Assembly (NCBI GenBank): GCA_903958915.1
Contig: CAJBVC010000305.1
Span: 1-9,715 of the forward strand
Length of the DNA: 9,715 bases
Source: an uncultured beta proteobacterium
GTDB lineage: Bacteria > Pseudomonadota > Gammaproteobacteria > Burkholderiales > Burkholderiaceae_C
Direction of reading: 5' to 3'
The notes beneath the pieces are model-generated. The model was not told the origin of the DNA. It saw nothing but the letters and a program-made list of their open reading frames with translations, and did not search any database. Made by a program: the position numbers and the translations under genes. Within the stretch, counting starts at the first letter, position 1, and each line of letters begins with the position of its first letter. Positions 1 through 6,557 of this stretch are shown here, one piece after another.

Positions 1-26
1 CCTTTCGCTGACGCTGCGCTGCGCAG

Positions 27-1256
27 CTATTGCGTATTGGATAGGAAAAGCGTCTGCAAGTCACTCAGAAAATCGAAGCCACGGTCGGTAGGCCTCACCT
101 GCTGCAGGTCGCGCGTGATCAATCCCTTGAGCTCGGCCTGTGACAAGGCCTTTTCGATGGAGGTCACGGCAAGCCCGGTACGCTCGGAAAAGTCGCGCAA
201 CGCAAAGCCATGGCGCAAACGCAGCGCGTTGAGCATGTATTCAAAGGGCAAATCGGCACGGGACACATCGTCGTCCTGGGTGATGGCGTTGCCCCGTAAC
301 GCGCCGTCCATGTACTTCTGCGGGTCGCGCCACCGTACCTGGCGCACGACGCGGTGGGCAAAGCTGAGCTTGCTATGGGCACCTGCACCAATACCCAGGT
401 AGTCCCCAAACTGCCAGTAATTGAGGTTGTGGCGACAGCGGTGTCCGGCTTTTGCATAAGCCGATACCTCGTAGCGTTCCAGGCCCTGCAACGCCGTCAG
501 TTCCGTGATGCGGTCGAGCATCGCATAGGCAGTATCGTCTTCTGGAATGACAGGCGGGAACTTGGCGAAGTAGGTGTTGGGCTCGACCGTCAGGTGGTAA
601 ATCGAGAGATGCGGGGGGGAAAAGCCCAGCGCGGTGGCGACATCGGCATTGAGTTGCTGCATGGTCTGACCAGGCAGCGCATACATCAGGTCGAGATTGA
701 ACGTGCCAAAGGACCTTGCCGCCTCTTCCACTGCCGCCAGCGCCTGCGCGCGGTCATGCACCCGACCGATGGCTTGCAGATGGGCATCATCGAAACTCTG
801 CACGCCCACCGACAGCCGTGTCACACCCGCCTGGGCATACCCGCGAAAGCGCGCCTTCTCAAACGTGCCCGGATTGGCTTCCATGGTGATTTCACACTGC
901 GGCTCCAAGGGCAGACGGGCGCGCAGTGCCCCGATCAGGCAGTCTACCGTGTCAGGTACCAGCATGCTCGGGGTTCCGCCGCCAATGAAGATGCTGTGCA
1001 CCGGGCGCCCCCAAATCAGGGGCAGCGCCGCCTCCAGATCAGCCAGCAAAGCCTCGATGTAGCGCTGCTCCGGCAGTGTGGACGTCAACTCGTGGGAATT
1101 GAAATCGCAGTAGGGGCACTTCTTCAGACACCACGGCACATGCACATACAGTGACAACGGCGGCAATGCCGTGAACTGCAAGACGCCCGGTCGCATGTAC
1201 TCCAGGACGTCACGCACCGGTGATGGCGCGTCGTTCACGGCGGCAATGGGGATCAC
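27..1256 (-). CDS. hemW: HemW-type radical SAM haem chaperone (HemN-like family)
   Basis: This 409-residue protein belongs to the HemW branch of the coproporphyrinogen oxidase-like radical SAM proteins, which bind haem and deliver it to cytoplasmic or membrane acceptors; it is not expected to oxidise coproporphyrinogen. Seen: the CxxxCxxC cluster motif at C43, C47 and C50 within HVPWCLKKCPYCDF. The extra Cys that HemN has two residues after the third cluster Cys is absent (D51-F52 here), which favours HemW. Also present are GGGTPS (92-97), MEANPG (125-130), SVGVQSF (149-155) and a HNLNYW motif before the C-terminal winged-helix-like part. The start is GTG at 1254-1256, overlapping the rdgB TGA by 4 bases (GTGA), so translation is probably coupled. 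An ATG 20 codons further in (1194-1196) is a possible alternative, since the conserved core begins after it. It is the last visible gene of the minus-strand run. Confidence 0.93.
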   Translation of the reverse strand: MIPIAAVNDAPSPVRDVLEYMRPGVLQFTALPPLSLYVHVPWCLKKCPYCDFNSHELTSTLPEQRYIEALLADLEAALPLIWGRPVHSIFIGGGTPSMLVPDTVDCLIGALRARLPLEPQCEITMEANPGTFEKARFRGYAQAGVTRLSVGVQSFDDAHLQAIGRVHDRAQALAAVEEAARSFGTFNLDLMYALPGQTMQQLNADVATALGFSPPHLSIYHLTVEPNTYFAKFPPVIPEDDTAYAMLDRITELTALQGLERYEVSAYAKAGHRCRHNLNYWQFGDYLGIGAGAHSKLSFAHRVVRQVRWRDPQKYMDGALRGNAITQDDDVSRADLPFEYMLNALRLRHGFALRDFSERTGLAVTSIEKALSQAELKGLITRDLQQVRPTDRGFDFLSDLQTLFLSNTQ

Positions 1257-1855
1257 GGCAACCAGCGGTCGCGGATCAGCGCCACCATCTGCTGTGCAGC
1301 GCGACCGCGATGGCTGTTGGCATTCTTCACATCAACCGGCAATTGCGCAAAGGTCTTGCCAAACTCGGGGATCCACATGACCGGGTCAAAGCCAAAGCCG
1401 TTGCTGCCCATCGGTTCCCGCGCAATTTCGCCCACCACGCGCCCGACGGCCACCAGTGGCTCCGGGTCTTGCGGCGAGCGCACTGCCACCAGCGTGCTGA
1501 CCATGGCGGCACGGCGATGTTCGATGCCCTGCATTTGCTCGAGCAGCGTGCGCACGTTGTTGTCATCGCTCTTGCTGTAACCAAACTGGGTGGCGTAATA
1601 AGCAGTGTCCACCCCGGGCAGCCCACCAAAGGCATCGACGCACAAACCGGCATCATCCGCAATCGAAGGCAGACCGGTGTGCTGTGCGGCATTGCGCGCC
1701 TTGGTCAACGCGTTTTCGATAAAAGTACGGTAGGGTTCAGGGGACTCTGGCACCTCCAAGGTGCTCTGCGAGACCAGGGTGCAACCCAGGGGCGCAAACA
1801 TGGCCTGCAGTTCGGCCAGTTTGCCTTGGTTATTCGATGCCAGCACAATTCTCAT
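1253..1855 (-). CDS. rdgB: RdgB/HAM1 non-canonical purine NTP pyrophosphatase
   Basis: At 200 residues this is the normal length for the RdgB/HAM1 (ITPase) family. These enzymes hydrolyse dITP/ITP and XTP to monophosphate and pyrophosphate, keeping deaminated purines out of DNA and RNA. Family motifs in order: SNNQGKLAEL (7-16, triphosphate binding), FIENALTKA (45-53), ADDAGLCVDAFGGLPGV (66-82, catalytic acidic residues), GFGFDPVMW (153-161) and SHRGRA (181-186, base recognition). Nothing essential is missing. The start is ATG at 1853-1855. A GGAGG lies about 12 bases upstream, longer than ideal spacing, but no other in-frame start is closer. It lies 46 bases after rph and overlaps hemW by 4 bases, consistent with a single transcript. 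Its function fits the nucleotide and RNA housekeeping theme of the run. Confidence 0.96.
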   Translation of the reverse strand: MRIVLASNNQGKLAELQAMFAPLGCTLVSQSTLEVPESPEPYRTFIENALTKARNAAQHTGLPSIADDAGLCVDAFGGLPGVDTAYYATQFGYSKSDDNNVRTLLEQMQGIEHRRAAMVSTLVAVRSPQDPEPLVAVGRVVGEIAREPMGSNGFGFDPVMWIPEFGKTFAQLPVDVKNANSHRGRAAQQMVALIRDRWLP

Positions 1856-1901
1856 AAGACTTATTGGCCTCCGACGCCCATAGAAAGTGCGTGAGCAGCT
1901 C

Positions 1902-2630
1902 CTAATTCAGGAGCGCCTGCTGCTGCAACGCCATCAGTTCCGTGATGCCTTGCTCGGCCAGGCTCAGCAATTGATTCATCTCGGCGCGCGAGAAGGCGGC
2001 ACCCTCGGCCGTGCCCTGCACTTCCACGAAGTGCCCGGCACCGGTCATGACCACGTTCATGTCGGTGTCACAGGCCGAATCCTCGGTGTACTCCAGATCC
2101 AGCAAAGCGGTGCCTTCCACCATGCCTACCGAAATAGCTGCCACCTGCGCCGTGATGGGTGTCTCTGGGATTTTTCCAGCCGCCAGCAGACCGGTTACGG
2201 CGTCCTGTGCGGCGACAAACGCACCGGTGATGGCCGCAGTCCGGGTGCCACCATCGGCCTGTAGCACGTCGCAATCGAGTTGAATTGTGCGCTCGCCAAG
2301 TTTCTTCAGATCAAACACGGCGCGCAGCGATCGACCAATCAGGCGCTGGATTTCCTGCGTGCGCCCGCTTTGCTTGCCGCGTGCGGCCTCGCGGTCGCTG
2401 CGCGTGTGGGTGGCGCGCGGCAACATGCCGTACTCCGCAGTCACCCAGCCCTCGCCACTGCCCCGCTTGTGTGGTGGCACTTTCTCTTCCACGGAAGCGG
2501 TGCACAACACCTTGGTGTCACCAAACTCGATCAGCACCGATCCTTCGGCATGGACGGTGTAATGCCGCGTGATGCGCACCGGGCGCAATTGGTTTGCAGC
2601 TCGTGCCTTGGCACGCACAAAGTCAGTCAT
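1902..2630 (-). CDS. rph: Ribonuclease PH (3' to 5' phosphorolytic tRNA exonuclease)
   Basis: RNase PH removes nucleotides from the 3' end of tRNA precursors using phosphate and acts as a hexamer in the cytoplasm. The 242-residue product matches the usual 238-245. Recognisable blocks are the N-terminal [19 protein letters not shown] (16-34), the [10 protein letters not shown] segment (44-53), [15 protein letters not shown] (60-74), the basic [18 protein letters not shown] stretch (87-104), [20 protein letters not shown] (118-137), whose GGTR forms the phosphate site, and a C-terminal half ending [12 protein letters not shown]. The ATG start at 2628-2630 has a GAGG seven bases upstream, so the start is secure. 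Unlike the E. coli K-12 allele, which is frameshifted, this frame is intact. It sits 48 bases after the phosphatase gene and 46 bases before rdgB. Confidence 0.97.
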   Translation of the reverse strand: MTDFVRAKARAANQLRPVRITRHYTVHAEGSVLIEFGDTKVLCTASVEEKVPPHKRGSGEGWVTAEYGMLPRATHTRSDREAARGKQSGRTQEIQRLIGRSLRAVFDLKKLGERTIQLDCDVLQADGGTRTAAITGAFVAAQDAVTGLLAAGKIPETPITAQVAAISVGMVEGTALLDLEYTEDSACDTDMNVVMTGAGHFVEVQGTAEGAAFSRAEMNQLLSLAEQGITELMALQQQALLN

Positions 2631-2678
2631 GGGAAAACCTCAAAAAAATAGGGACAGCGCAATGCGCCACAAAGCAGA

Positions 2679-3593
2679 TCAGAGCTTGCGCGCTGACGTG
2701 CGGCGGATGGCTTCGTTGATTTCGGCAATCGAACGCTCAATGCCGGCATCGTCCAGATCGTCGACAGTAGAGTCCAGCCAGCCCGCCTGCACGGTCGATG
2801 CAAACACGCCATCTTCGATGGTGTCGGTGCTGATGGTCCCTCTTGTCGACTCGAAGGTATCCGGTGTCTCCCACTCCATCGCAATCAGGGTCACGTTGTC
2901 GCTGTGTGCTCCACCCTTGATGAGCGCACGCTCCACCAGGTCGGGTGCTGCGACGGCAACGGCTTTTTGCGCCAGATGAAACACGATATCCGTATCGTCG
3001 AGGCTGCCCCACAGTCCGTCCGAGCAGAGCAATATCTTGTCACCCTGCTGCAACGGGACCGGTCCTGTCACGTCGTACTCGGGCTTGGTGGGCGACCCCA
3101 GGCAGGTGTAGAGCACATTGCGGTTGGTGAGTTCGGGTTCCTGCCCGGCACCACGCAAGCGTTTGCGTTGCTCCAGGTAGGAGTGGTCGCGCGTACGGGC
3201 CAGCAACTCACCGTCGCGCACAAAGTACAGCCGTGAATCACCACAATGCACCCAGTGCGCACAGCCTCCTTGCACCAGTGCGGCCACCAGCGTGGTGCGG
3301 GGTGAATCGGTGAGGCCTTTTTCCGACGCGTACAACAGGATTTGCCGGTGCGCAGCCAGAATGGCAGAGTTAAAGAACGCCTTGACGTCTTCAATCTCGG
3401 GCTTGGCCTGGCTCTGGTAGTGTGCCGAAATGGCCTGCATCGCAATTTGCGCAGCTACTTCGCCCTCAGGATGCCCGCCCATGCCATCGGCCAACAAAAA
3501 AAGTCCGGACGCCATGGTGTAGCAATACCCCATGCGGTCTTCGTTCTTTTCGCGCCCTCCCTTGCGGCTGATCTGGAAAACAGAAAATTTCAT
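2679..3593 (-). CDS. PP2C-family Ser/Thr protein phosphatase with acidic Ser/Thr-rich tail
   Basis: This is a 304-residue metal-dependent (PPM/PP2C) phosphatase. Residues 1-241 carry the full bacterial PP2C core: REKNED (14-19, metal Asp), LLADGMGGH (33-41, metal Asp36), HCGDSRLY (116-123), TRDHS (134-138), LLCSDGL (188-194, metal Asp192) and HSDNVTLI (230-237, metal Asp232). No signal peptide or membrane segment is visible, so it should act in the cytoplasm. After the core comes a tail of about 60 residues rich in Thr, Ser and Asp, ending in a basic helix-like RRTSARKL. Such a tail is not part of the minimal fold and could be a kinase target or docking segment (inference). The start codon overlaps the kinase stop (ATGA, 3590-3593) and has no good ribosome site, so it is probably translated by coupling. 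The natural inference is that it reverses the kinase's phosphorylations; the targets are unknown. Confidence 0.93.
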   Translation of the reverse strand: MKFSVFQISRKGGREKNEDRMGYCYTMASGLFLLADGMGGHPEGEVAAQIAMQAISAHYQSQAKPEIEDVKAFFNSAILAAHRQILLYASEKGLTDSPRTTLVAALVQGGCAHWVHCGDSRLYFVRDGELLARTRDHSYLEQRKRLRGAGQEPELTNRNVLYTCLGSPTKPEYDVTGPVPLQQGDKILLCSDGLWGSLDDTDIVFHLAQKAVAVAAPDLVERALIKGGAHSDNVTLIAMEWETPDTFESTRGTISTDTIEDGVFASTVQAGWLDSTVDDLDDAGIERSIAEINEAIRRTSARKL

Positions 3594-4597
3594 TTGGGTT
3601 TGGCCGCAGCCGGTGTACCGGCCTGAACCGACTTCTTGGTTTCAGCGACCATGGTGTCAAACTGCATGCGCACCTTTTCGGTAACGCTCAGCTTGGTATA
3701 GCGCCGCTCCCCTTCGCGGCTAAGTTCCTTCTGCAGCGCAAACACCGACTGGGGCCGTGACAAGGGGTCCAATGACATGCACCACTCCACCACCTCGATC
3801 AGGTTGTCCGAATACACCCCACGCAAACGCGCCAGTGCCACCGCAATGCGATCTTTTTCAAGCCGCTGGGGTGCCTCGTTGGGCGGGTAACCCTGCATGC
3901 AGGCATAAATGCAGGCGCCGATGGCGTAGATGTCCGTCCAGGGGCCCATCGAAGCATCGCGCCGGTACATCTCGGGAGCGGCAAAGCCAGGCGTGTACAT
4001 CGGGCGAATGAAATTGCCTTCTTTGCTCAGCACCTCGCGGGCTGCGCCAAAATCAATCAGCACCGATTTGTTGTCATCGGTGATGAAGATATTGGCCGGC
4101 TTGATGTCCAGGTGCAGCATTTTGTGCTGATGAACAATACGCAAACCGCGCAAAATTTCATCAAACAGCGAGCGAATGGTGGACTCGCGAAACACCTTGC
4201 TTTGCTTGAGATCGCGCGCCGTCACAATGAAGTCCTGCAAGGCCGCGCCTTCCAGGTAATTCATCACCATGTACACCGTTTCGTTCTCCCGAAAGAAGTT
4301 CAGCACGCTCACCACGGAGGGGTGAGAAATCTGGGCCAGCGCCCGGCCTTCTTCGAAGAAACTCTTTAATCCCAAACGGTACAACGATAGTTTTTCTGGC
4401 TGCACCTGCGGCAGCAATTCTCCGGGTGCCCGCGTTGCCAAGGAAGATGGCAGGTACTCCTTGACGGCGACCTGCTGGCCTTCAGAATCGAGCGCAAGAT
4501 AGACCAAGCCAAACCCACCCGCAGCCACCTTTCGAATGATGCGGTAGCCACCGATATTGGTATCGGGTGGGAGGGGTGCTGGCTTGACTTTCGACAT
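3590..4597 (-). CDS. Soluble eukaryotic-like (Hanks-type) Ser/Thr protein kinase
   Basis: A 335-residue protein with one kinase domain over residues 17-295. Visible: the Gly-rich loop AAGGFGLV (25-32; the first Gly of the usual pattern is Ala), the ATP lysine VAVK (K46), a helix-C Glu near FFEEG (80-84), the catalytic loop HLDIKPAN (162-169, Asp164, Asn169), DFG (182-184), FAAPE (205-209) and WTDIY (220-224, Asp222). All catalytic residues are present, so it should be active. The residue before the catalytic Asp is Leu, not Arg, making it a non-RD kinase that may not need activation-loop phosphorylation. There are no transmembrane, PASTA or other sensor domains; the C-terminal 40 residues are basic and Ala/Lys-rich. 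The start is ATG at 4595-4597, with a weak ribosome site. It heads the minus-strand run and overlaps the phosphatase gene, so the two are presumably co-expressed in fixed ratio. Confidence 0.94.
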   Translation of the reverse strand: MSKVKPAPLPPDTNIGGYRIIRKVAAGGFGLVYLALDSEGQQVAVKEYLPSSLATRAPGELLPQVQPEKLSLYRLGLKSFFEEGRALAQISHPSVVSVLNFFRENETVYMVMNYLEGAALQDFIVTARDLKQSKVFRESTIRSLFDEILRGLRIVHQHKMLHLDIKPANIFITDDNKSVLIDFGAAREVLSKEGNFIRPMYTPGFAAPEMYRRDASMGPWTDIYAIGACIYACMQGYPPNEAPQRLEKDRIAVALARLRGVYSDNLIEVVEWCMSLDPLSRPQSVFALQKELSREGERRYTKLSVTEKVRMQFDTMVAETKKSVQAGTPAAAKPK

Positions 4598-4636
4598 ATA
4601 TTTGGGCTGAAAGCGCGTCTCTTCTGTCTTAACCGG

Positions 4637-4664
4637 GTTATTCTTGGGCCCGTTCCCAATTCAA
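4637..4664 (-). promoter_or_regulatory. Candidate sigma-70 promoter for the kinase-phosphatase-rph-rdgB-hemW run
   Basis: On the minus strand a TTGAAT (-35, plus positions 4659-4664; 4 of 6 matches) is separated by 16 bases from AATAAC (-10, 4637-4642; 4 of 6 matches). This leaves a leader of roughly 30 bases before the kinase ATG. An 11-base inverted repeat, TAACC-G-GGTTA (4630-4640), overlaps the -10 and the likely transcription start, and could be a repressor site. This is pattern matching only, and both hexamers are weak. The opposite strand must hold the yicC promoter within the same 77 bases, but I see no convincing match for it. Confidence 0.35.
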
Positions 4665-4674
4665 AATTATTGCA

Positions 4675-5592
4675 ATGCCAGTTTACAGCATGACTGGCTA
4701 TGCCAGTGCACAGCACAGCACAGCCTCCACCACGCAAGAAACCGACGCCAAAAATGCGCCATCGGGCCACTTGGGCATTGAAATCCGCTCTGTCAACAGC
4801 CGCTTTCTCGATGTGTCGTTCAAGCTGCCAGAAGACCTGCGCCAGTTTGAACCCGCTTTGCGCGACTTGCTGCTGGCAAAGCTCAAGCGCGGCAAGGTCG
4901 AAGTGCGAGCGGCTTTCGATAACGGAACCGCCGGAAGTATTACCGAGCCATCGCCCCGTTTGCTGCAACGCCTGAACTCCGTGCAGGACAGCGTGAAATC
5001 GTGGTTACCGCAAGCGACCGCGCTGAGCGTGGCCGACGTCATGCGATTGGCAGCCACAGAGCAAGCCGTTGCAAGAGACTGGAGTGCCGAAGTTTTGCCA
5101 TTGGCCGACAAAGTGCTGATCTCCCTGTTGGGTGCCCGGCAACGCGAAGGCGAGAGACTGGCGACCATGCTGCTGCACCATGTTGCTGAACTGCGAAAGC
5201 TTGCCACTCAAGCCACCCCGCTGGTTCCCAAGTTGGTCGAGCAGCAGCGCATGCGTTTCATGGAGCGCTGGAAAGAAGCGATGGCGCTGACCGATGGCGC
5301 CACTCTGCCCGAGGCGGCGCAGGATCGCGCGCTGTCTGAAGCAACCGCATTCGCCATTCGGATTGATGTGGCCGAGGAAATCACCCGACTGAACTCGCAC
5401 CTGGACGAAATCGAACGCCTGATCAAAAAAGGCGGTGAGATCGGCAAACGCCTGGACTTTCTCATTCAGGAATTGCACCGTGAGGCCAACACCATGGGCT
5501 CCAAGTCGGCGGCACTGGAACTGACGCGCATTTCGGTCGACATGAAAGTTCTGATCGAACAAATGAGAGAACAGGTGCAGAACATAGAGTAG
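4675..5592 (+). CDS. yicC: YicC-family endoribonuclease
   Basis: This 305-residue protein has both hallmarks of the YicC family: the N-terminal YSMTGYA (4-10) followed by the EIRSVNSRFLDVSFKLPEDLR segment, and the C-terminal DUF1732 block with EIERLIKKGGEIGKRLDFLIQ and HREANTMGSKS (268-278). E. coli YicC is reported to be an endoribonuclease that promotes decay of the small RNA RyhB; the substrate here is unknown. It is slightly longer than typical members (about 290) because of a Ser/Thr/Gln-rich stretch at roughly residues 12-31. The start is ATG at 4675 with no clear ribosome site; it is chosen because MPVYSMTGYA matches the family N-terminus. The gene diverges from the kinase gene with 77 bases between them. 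Its final five codons (QNIE-stop) are repeated just upstream of gmk, see the repeat entries. An intrinsic terminator follows 58 bases after the stop. Confidence 0.95.
   Translation: MPVYSMTGYASAQHSTASTTQETDAKNAPSGHLGIEIRSVNSRFLDVSFKLPEDLRQFEPALRDLLLAKLKRGKVEVRAAFDNGTAGSITEPSPRLLQRLNSVQDSVKSWLPQATALSVADVMRLAATEQAVARDWSAEVLPLADKVLISLLGARQREGERLATMLLHHVAELRKLATQATPLVPKLVEQQRMRFMERWKEAMALTDGATLPEAAQDRALSEATAFAIRIDVAEEITRLNSHLDEIERLIKKGGEIGKRLDFLIQELHREANTMGSKSAALELTRISVDMKVLIEQMREQVQNIE
5578..5592 (+). repeat. Direct repeat, left copy (yicC 3' end)
   Basis: CAGAACATAGAGTAG forms the last five codons of yicC (Gln-Asn-Ile-Glu-stop). It matches 14 of 15 bases of the segment at 6558-6572; the single difference, GAG versus GAA, is synonymous. 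The two copies are 980 bases apart and bracket the toxin-antitoxin pair. Confidence 0.8.
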
Positions 5593-5650
5593 AAACCGGC
5601 CCCGCGTCAGGTCACATCAAATCGACGCACTAGACCACTTTCCTCCTAGT

Positions 5651-5675
5651 AAAGCCGCAGTACATGCGGCTTTTT
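5651..5675 (+). terminator. Intrinsic terminator after yicC
   Basis: A perfect 9-bp stem, AAAGCCGCA (5651-5659) pairing with TGCGGCTTT (5665-5673), closes a 5-base loop (GTACA). A run of five T (5671-5675) and a T-rich CTGTTT follow. It lies 58 bases after the yicC stop and should end yicC transcription before the toxin-antitoxin genes, so those and gmk need their own promoter. Confidence 0.85.
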
Positions 5676-5745
5676 CTGTTTCCTGGTCCTGTCATTGCGC
5701 AAATGCTTACTTAGGGAGTGCAGGCTGAGCCCCATCTGATAGGCG

Positions 5746-5773
5746 GTGACAAGTTGAATCAAGCGCGTATACT
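5746..5773 (+). promoter_or_regulatory. Strong sigma-70 promoter for the toxin-antitoxin pair
   Basis: GTGACA (5746-5751, 5 of 6 to consensus) and TATACT (5768-5773, 5 of 6) are separated by 16 bases. This is the best promoter match in the window. It predicts a start near 5780 and a leader of about 35 bases before the antitoxin ATG. Confidence 0.65.
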
Positions 5774-5798
5774 GTACAATTATCTGCACATGATGTGC
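5773..5798. promoter_or_regulatory. Candidate autoregulatory operator (YefM-like)
   Basis: The palindrome TGTACA (5773-5778) shares its first base with the end of the -10. A second hexamer, TGCACA (5785-5790), has its centre exactly 12 bases away. It overlaps a perfect inverted repeat GCACAT-G-ATGTGC (5786-5798). From established work, YefM-YoeB binds TGTACA-core palindromes next to its promoter, with (as I recall) the same 12-base centre spacing. The downstream antitoxin belongs to that family, so binding here by antitoxin or toxin-antitoxin complex is a reasonable inference. Confidence 0.55.
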
Positions 5799-5814
5799 TG
5801 CTCAGGAGAAGGTC

Positions 5815-6105
5815 ATGGGTATTTCAGCAAGCGACGTTATCCCACTCTCACACGCCAGGGCCAACTTTTCTGAGCTGGCAGAGGAAGTCAAGGCTGGAGC
5901 AGAGAAAATTGTGACTAAGAATGGTGAGAGCTTCATTGCGCTGATCGACTCGGATCGGCTGGACTACTACCACCAGTTGGAACGTGAGCGCATTCACTTG
6001 TTGCTGATCGACGAGGCATCCAAGGGACTTGACGACGTGGCTAGTGCTCGAGTGAAGGATGCCCATAGCGCCATTCAGTCAATCAAACGTCGGCGCAGCG
6101 CCTGA
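5815..6105 (+). CDS. Phd/YefM-family antitoxin
   Basis: A 96-residue protein whose N-terminal half fits the Phd/YefM DNA-binding fold: IPLSHARANFSELAEEV (9-25), then EKIVTKNGESFIALID (30-45), the strand-turn-strand typical of the family. The C-terminal half (about 50-96) is helical, charged and ends in KRRRSA; in this family that region wraps around and neutralises the toxin and is disordered when free. The ATG is preceded by AGGAG (5804-5808) six bases upstream, the strongest ribosome site in the window, fitting the need for excess antitoxin. The toxin gene begins about 20 bases after the stop. Autoregulation through the upstream TGTACA site is likely. The family call is by motif; RelB-type naming is possible but fits less well. 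Confidence 0.88.
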   Translation: MGISASDVIPLSHARANFSELAEEVKAGAEKIVTKNGESFIALIDSDRLDYYHQLERERIHLLLIDEASKGLDDVASARVKDAHSAIQSIKRRRSA

Positions 6106-6125
6106 CCGATACGGGAATATTGGCA

Positions 6126-6521
6126 GTGGCAAAGAAGATCGTCGTCAAATTAACGGCCAACTTTGAACGGAACCTGGCTGACATTGAGCGGTTTTTGACA
6201 GAGGCTGATGCGCCGCAAGCCTTTGATGGCCTGTTGGATGAACTGCTCGACACCGTCGTTCCCAACCTCGAACGGTTTCCGGGCATGGGTCGGCCATTTC
6301 TTAATCGAGCTGTTGGGTCGGTGGAGGCTACCAATGCTCTGAGCGCATTGAGGACCAAATTGAAGTCTGTGCTCGCAGAGCCTGATGGTCCGCGCGAATA
6401 CATCATGGACAACTATTTGGTACTGTACGTGCAGGTCATTGACAGCATTTTTCTGTTGTCGATCAAGCACCATCGCCAGCTTTCGTTTGATTTTCAGGCG
6501 CATTGGGGTGCAGGCACTTGA
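6126..6521 (+). CDS. ParE/RelE-superfamily toxin
   Basis: This is a 131-residue protein from GTG at 6126. An in-frame TTG at 6120 would add two residues; GTG is preferred because the only purine stretch, GGGA (6113-6116), is nine bases before GTG but three before TTG. The fold is suggested by an N-terminal strand and helix ([21 protein letters not shown]), [11 protein letters not shown] (48-58), which matches the conserved 'P-x-M-G-R' turn of ParE-like toxins, and paired strands [27 protein letters not shown] (92-118). It is longer than most ParE proteins (about 95-105) because of an extra segment at roughly residues 60-90. Whether it poisons gyrase (ParE) or cleaves mRNA on ribosomes (RelE/YoeB) cannot be decided by eye. 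It directly follows its antitoxin; no terminator separates it from gmk 56 bases later. Confidence 0.85.
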   Translation: MAKKIVVKLTANFERNLADIERFLTEADAPQAFDGLLDELLDTVVPNLERFPGMGRPFLNRAVGSVEATNALSALRTKLKSVLAEPDGPREYIMDNYLVLYVQVIDSIFLLSIKHHRQLSFDFQAHWGAGT

Positions 6522-6557
6522 ACACAAATGTCGATACTGACAATCAGCACCCAAGAC

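Noticed and set aside
13..27. GCTGCG-CTG-CGCAGC hairpin at the end of hemW
   Set aside because: The stem is followed on the minus strand by no T-run, and it overlaps the hemW stop; the true end of the operon is outside the window.
354..1154. Plus-strand open frame of 266 codons opposite hemW
   Set aside because: It is fully antisense to a well-conserved radical SAM gene, its translation is Arg/Gln/His-rich with no recognisable domain, and it has no ribosome site or neighbours on that strand. High-GC codon bias explains it.
2640..2675. Possible minus-strand terminator between the phosphatase gene and rph (GCGC-ATT-GCGC followed by a T-run)
   Set aside because: The stem is only 4 bp, and the T-run starts about nine bases after it, not directly. 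The T-run is instead the A/T-rich lead to the rph ribosome site.
5676..5745. Region between the yicC terminator and the toxin-antitoxin promoter
   Set aside because: Inspected for small genes, tRNA, RNA hairpins and terminal inverted repeats; only a short TTGCGCAA palindrome (5695-5702) was seen, which is not meaningful alone.
6518..6544. Candidate gmk promoter TTGAAC...GACAAT
   Set aside because: Each hexamer matches only 4 of 6 and the spacing is 15; too weak to call as a feature.
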